Positions 52,141 to 53,518 of a stretch of DNA of 53,518 nucleotides are shown one piece after another. Made by a program: the position numbers and the translations under genes. Within the stretch, counting starts at the first letter, position 1; every line of letters starts with the position of its first letter. Below the pieces are notes generated by a model. That model searched no databases, had not been told where the DNA came from, and saw only the letters and a list, made by a program, of their open reading frames with translations. This DNA is from JALZVT01 sp039029135 (GTDB lineage Bacteria > Pseudomonadota > Gammaproteobacteria > Pseudomonadales > Azotimanducaceae), in NCBI GenBank assembly GCA_039029135.1, contig JBCCGT010000031.1, forward strand, positions 1 through 53,518, in the 5' to 3' direction.

Positions 52141-53271
52141 ATGCAATCTCCCCTCATGGCCTGGTTCGACATGCAGGCCCCAGTATTCGCCTTCTCGCAC
52201 TGTCGCGACGTGGTCGCCGCCGTGTCGCGCGCCGGCGGTTTTGGCGTGCTCGGCACCACCCACGTCACGCCGGAACAGCTCGAGCTGGAGCTGACGTGGC
52301 TGGACGAGCACACGAACGGTCGCCCCTACGGCGTCGACGTGATGTTCGCTTCCAGGCCGCTGGAAGGCAGTGAGCAGCTCAGCGTGACCGACATCGAGCG
52401 CGTGATTCCCGAGGAGAACCGGCGGTTCGTTAACGAGCTGCTGGCACGCTACGACGTGCCGGAACTGAGCGAGGCAGACAGCCAGGCGCTGCTGGAGGAA
52501 TACATGGGCGGCCTGTTGCGCACCCATGCCGAGGCGGTCCGGCGCCTGGACGTTGTGTTTCGCCATCCGCAGCACATCAAGATGATCGTGAGCGCACTGG
52601 GCGTGCCGCCAGTGGATCAAATCGAGCGGGCGCATGCGCTGGACATGAAGGTGGGCGCGATGGTGGGCCAGGTGCGGCACGTGCCCTACCACCTGCAGGC
52701 GAACGTCGACGTGCTGATCGCGGCAGGTTACGAGGCGGCGGGCCACAACAGCGATGTCGCGACGCTGGTGCTCACGCCGCAGATCGTCGACGCCGCGGGA
52801 TCGACTCCGGTCATCCACGCGGGCGGCGTCGCGCGCGGTCGACAGATCGCCGCGGCACTCGCCCTCGGCGCTCAGGCGGTCTGGACCGGCACCCTGTGGC
52901 TCGGTACTGCGGAGGCGGAAACTTCCGAGCTGATCAAGCGAAAGATCTTCGCCGCGAGCTCCGCGGACACCGTGCGATCTTCCGCGAACACGGGCAAACC
53001 CACCCGGCGACTGACCAGCGCGTGGACCGAGGCCTGGCGGTCCCCGGACGCGCCCGCACCGCTGCCCAAGCCACTGCAGTCCATCCTGATCAACGAAGCG
53101 CTAGACCGCATCGACAAGTACGAGCCCGAACCCTTGGTCACCTACCCCGCCGGTAAGGCGGTCGGCATGCTGACCGAAAAGACTGATGTGCGCACCCTCA
53201 TGTACGAACTGCTCGCGGAGTTCGGCGAGACGTTGGAGAGGCTCCAGGGGGACTTTGGGGGCGAAGCGTAG
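52141..53271 (+). CDS. Nitronate monooxygenase (2-nitropropane dioxygenase family)
   Basis: 376 residues of the FMN-dependent TIM-barrel family. Seen: an N-terminal APVFAFSHCRDVVAAVSRAGGFGVLGTT, then VDVLIAAGYEAAGHNSDVATLVLTPQIVDAAGSTPVIHAGGVARGRQIAAALALGAQAVWTGTLWLGTAEAE, which carries the phosphate-binding glycine loop and the GTxxLxTxEA signature. The usual catalytic GHxGG-type His is found as AGHNSD, a variant known in the actinobacterial-like subgroup. Expected reaction: oxidation of alkyl nitronates or related compounds with O2. No strong ribosome site is seen before the ATG. Its stop codon overlaps the first bases of the terminal inverted repeat by two bases. Confidence 0.92.
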   Translation: MQSPLMAWFDMQAPVFAFSHCRDVVAAVSRAGGFGVLGTTHVTPEQLELELTWLDEHTNGRPYGVDVMFASRPLEGSEQLSVTDIERVIPEENRRFVNELLARYDVPELSEADSQALLEEYMGGLLRTHAEAVRRLDVVFRHPQHIKMIVSALGVPPVDQIERAHALDMKVGAMVGQVRHVPYHLQANVDVLIAAGYEAAGHNSDVATLVLTPQIVDAAGSTPVIHAGGVARGRQIAAALALGAQAVWTGTLWLGTAEAETSELIKRKIFAASSADTVRSSANTGKPTRRLTSAWTEAWRSPDAPAPLPKPLQSILINEALDRIDKYEPEPLVTYPAGKAVGMLTEKTDVRTLMYELLAEFGETLERLQGDFGGEA

Positions 53272-53345
53272 CGACGAGCAAGCGCGCGATCTAGAACGAC
53301 AAACACTCAGGCGCGACCGGCCATTGTTTGCGAGAAACTCACGGG
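53270..53345 (+). repeat. Left arm of 76-bp perfect inverted repeat
   Basis: All 76 bases match the reverse complement of 53443-53518. The similarity continues for about five more bases (TCGCG) if one base is skipped. Confidence 0.97.
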
Positions 53346-53412
53346 ATCGCGCAATAGCGGCGCCACTGCTTTGCGTTGAAACTCAGCTGAGTGAGAGAGA
53401 CAGAGAGAGAAA

Positions 53413-53445
53413 TGGCGGAGCGGACGGGACTCGAACCCGCGACCC
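53413..53445 (-). tRNA. 3' fragment of tRNA-Asp (T arm, acceptor 3' strand, CCA)
   Basis: Read on the minus strand, 53445-53413 is GGGTCGCGGGTTCGAGTCCC followed by GTCCGCTCCGCCA. It has a T stem and TTCGAGT loop, a seven-base acceptor strand CCGCTCC, discriminator G and encoded CCA. It matches the 3' end of proteobacterial tRNA-Asp(GUC) as I know it; the 5' acceptor should be GGAGCGG. Upstream of the variable loop the sequence is not tRNA: no anticodon arm, D arm or 5' acceptor is present before the window ends. Confidence 0.8.
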
Positions 53446-53518
53446 GTGAGTTTCTCGCAAACAATGGCCGGTCGCGCCTGAGTGTTTGTCGTTCTAGATC
53501 GCGCGCTTGCTCGTCGCT
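53443..53518 (-). repeat. Right arm of 76-bp perfect inverted repeat, at the window edge
   Basis: Reverse complement of 53270-53345. The arm begins inside the tRNA-Asp fragment and ends exactly at the last base. The spacer between arms is 97 nt and holds a 12-bp palindrome (ACTCAGCTGAGT) and a GA-rich tract. Confidence 0.97.

Noticed and set aside
53186..53449. Open frame ending in GADGTRTRDP
   Set aside because: This ending is the familiar false translation of the antisense strand of tRNA-Asp 3' sequence. The rest overlaps the nitronate monooxygenase in another frame.

Overview
The window looks like a chromosomal stretch of a high-GC heterotrophic gammaproteobacterium, probably aquatic or marine. 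This rests on gene content rather than a marker gene: a TalB-type transaldolase, RsgA, a giant cadherin-repeat surface protein with a C-terminal membrane tail, a TonB-dependent receptor, Tat- and lipoprotein-exported enzymes, and many acyl-CoA, luciferase-like (LLM) and amidohydrolase catabolic genes. I see no rRNA, no integrase or transposase and no CRISPR array. The only RNA-gene sequence is a 3' fragment of tRNA-Asp at the right edge.

Layout. 1-13782 is the 3' part of one giant gene (4593 visible residues). It is built from a four-domain super-repeat locked at exactly 1200 nt, in which LamG-containing cassettes twice replace the first domain. 13860-17635 is a tight forward run: glutathione transferase, GPH-type transporter, YtcJ-like amidohydrolase. 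17686-20652 (minus) is an operon of a lipoprotein methyltransferase, an enoyl-CoA hydratase and an acyl-CoA dehydrogenase, separated from the forward run by a strong hairpin. 20887-22631 carries transaldolase and a PhyH dioxygenase. 22798-25396 (minus) is a likely metal-uptake pair: a small CxxC envelope protein followed by a TonB-dependent receptor with His/acidic loops. 25878-28810 carries rsgA, a split MaoC-like hotdog pair and an LLM oxidoreductase.

From 28846 to 46967 many large exported proteins occur: a DUF4091/GH123-like protein, a type B carboxylesterase lipoprotein, a multidomain SGNH hydrolase and a sulfatase with three Ig-like domains next to a membrane-anchored FKBP-like protein. 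Among them lie a LysR regulator, an amidohydrolase, a hybrid histidine kinase and a second LLM oxidoreductase. Together they suggest surface attachment plus degradation of polymeric or esterified and sulfated substrates.

47107-53271 holds a TetR regulator, a minus-strand operon (DUF2141 protein, Tat-exported carotenoid oxygenase, LytS-like kinase, LytTR regulator) whose last three genes overlap by 4 nt each, and a nitronate monooxygenase. The operon is the best candidate for an undescribed system: an exported carotenoid-cleaving enzyme translationally coupled to a two-component pair. The last 249 bases form a 76-bp perfect inverted repeat around a truncated tRNA-Asp; this may be an assembly or amplification fold-back, or an integration scar.
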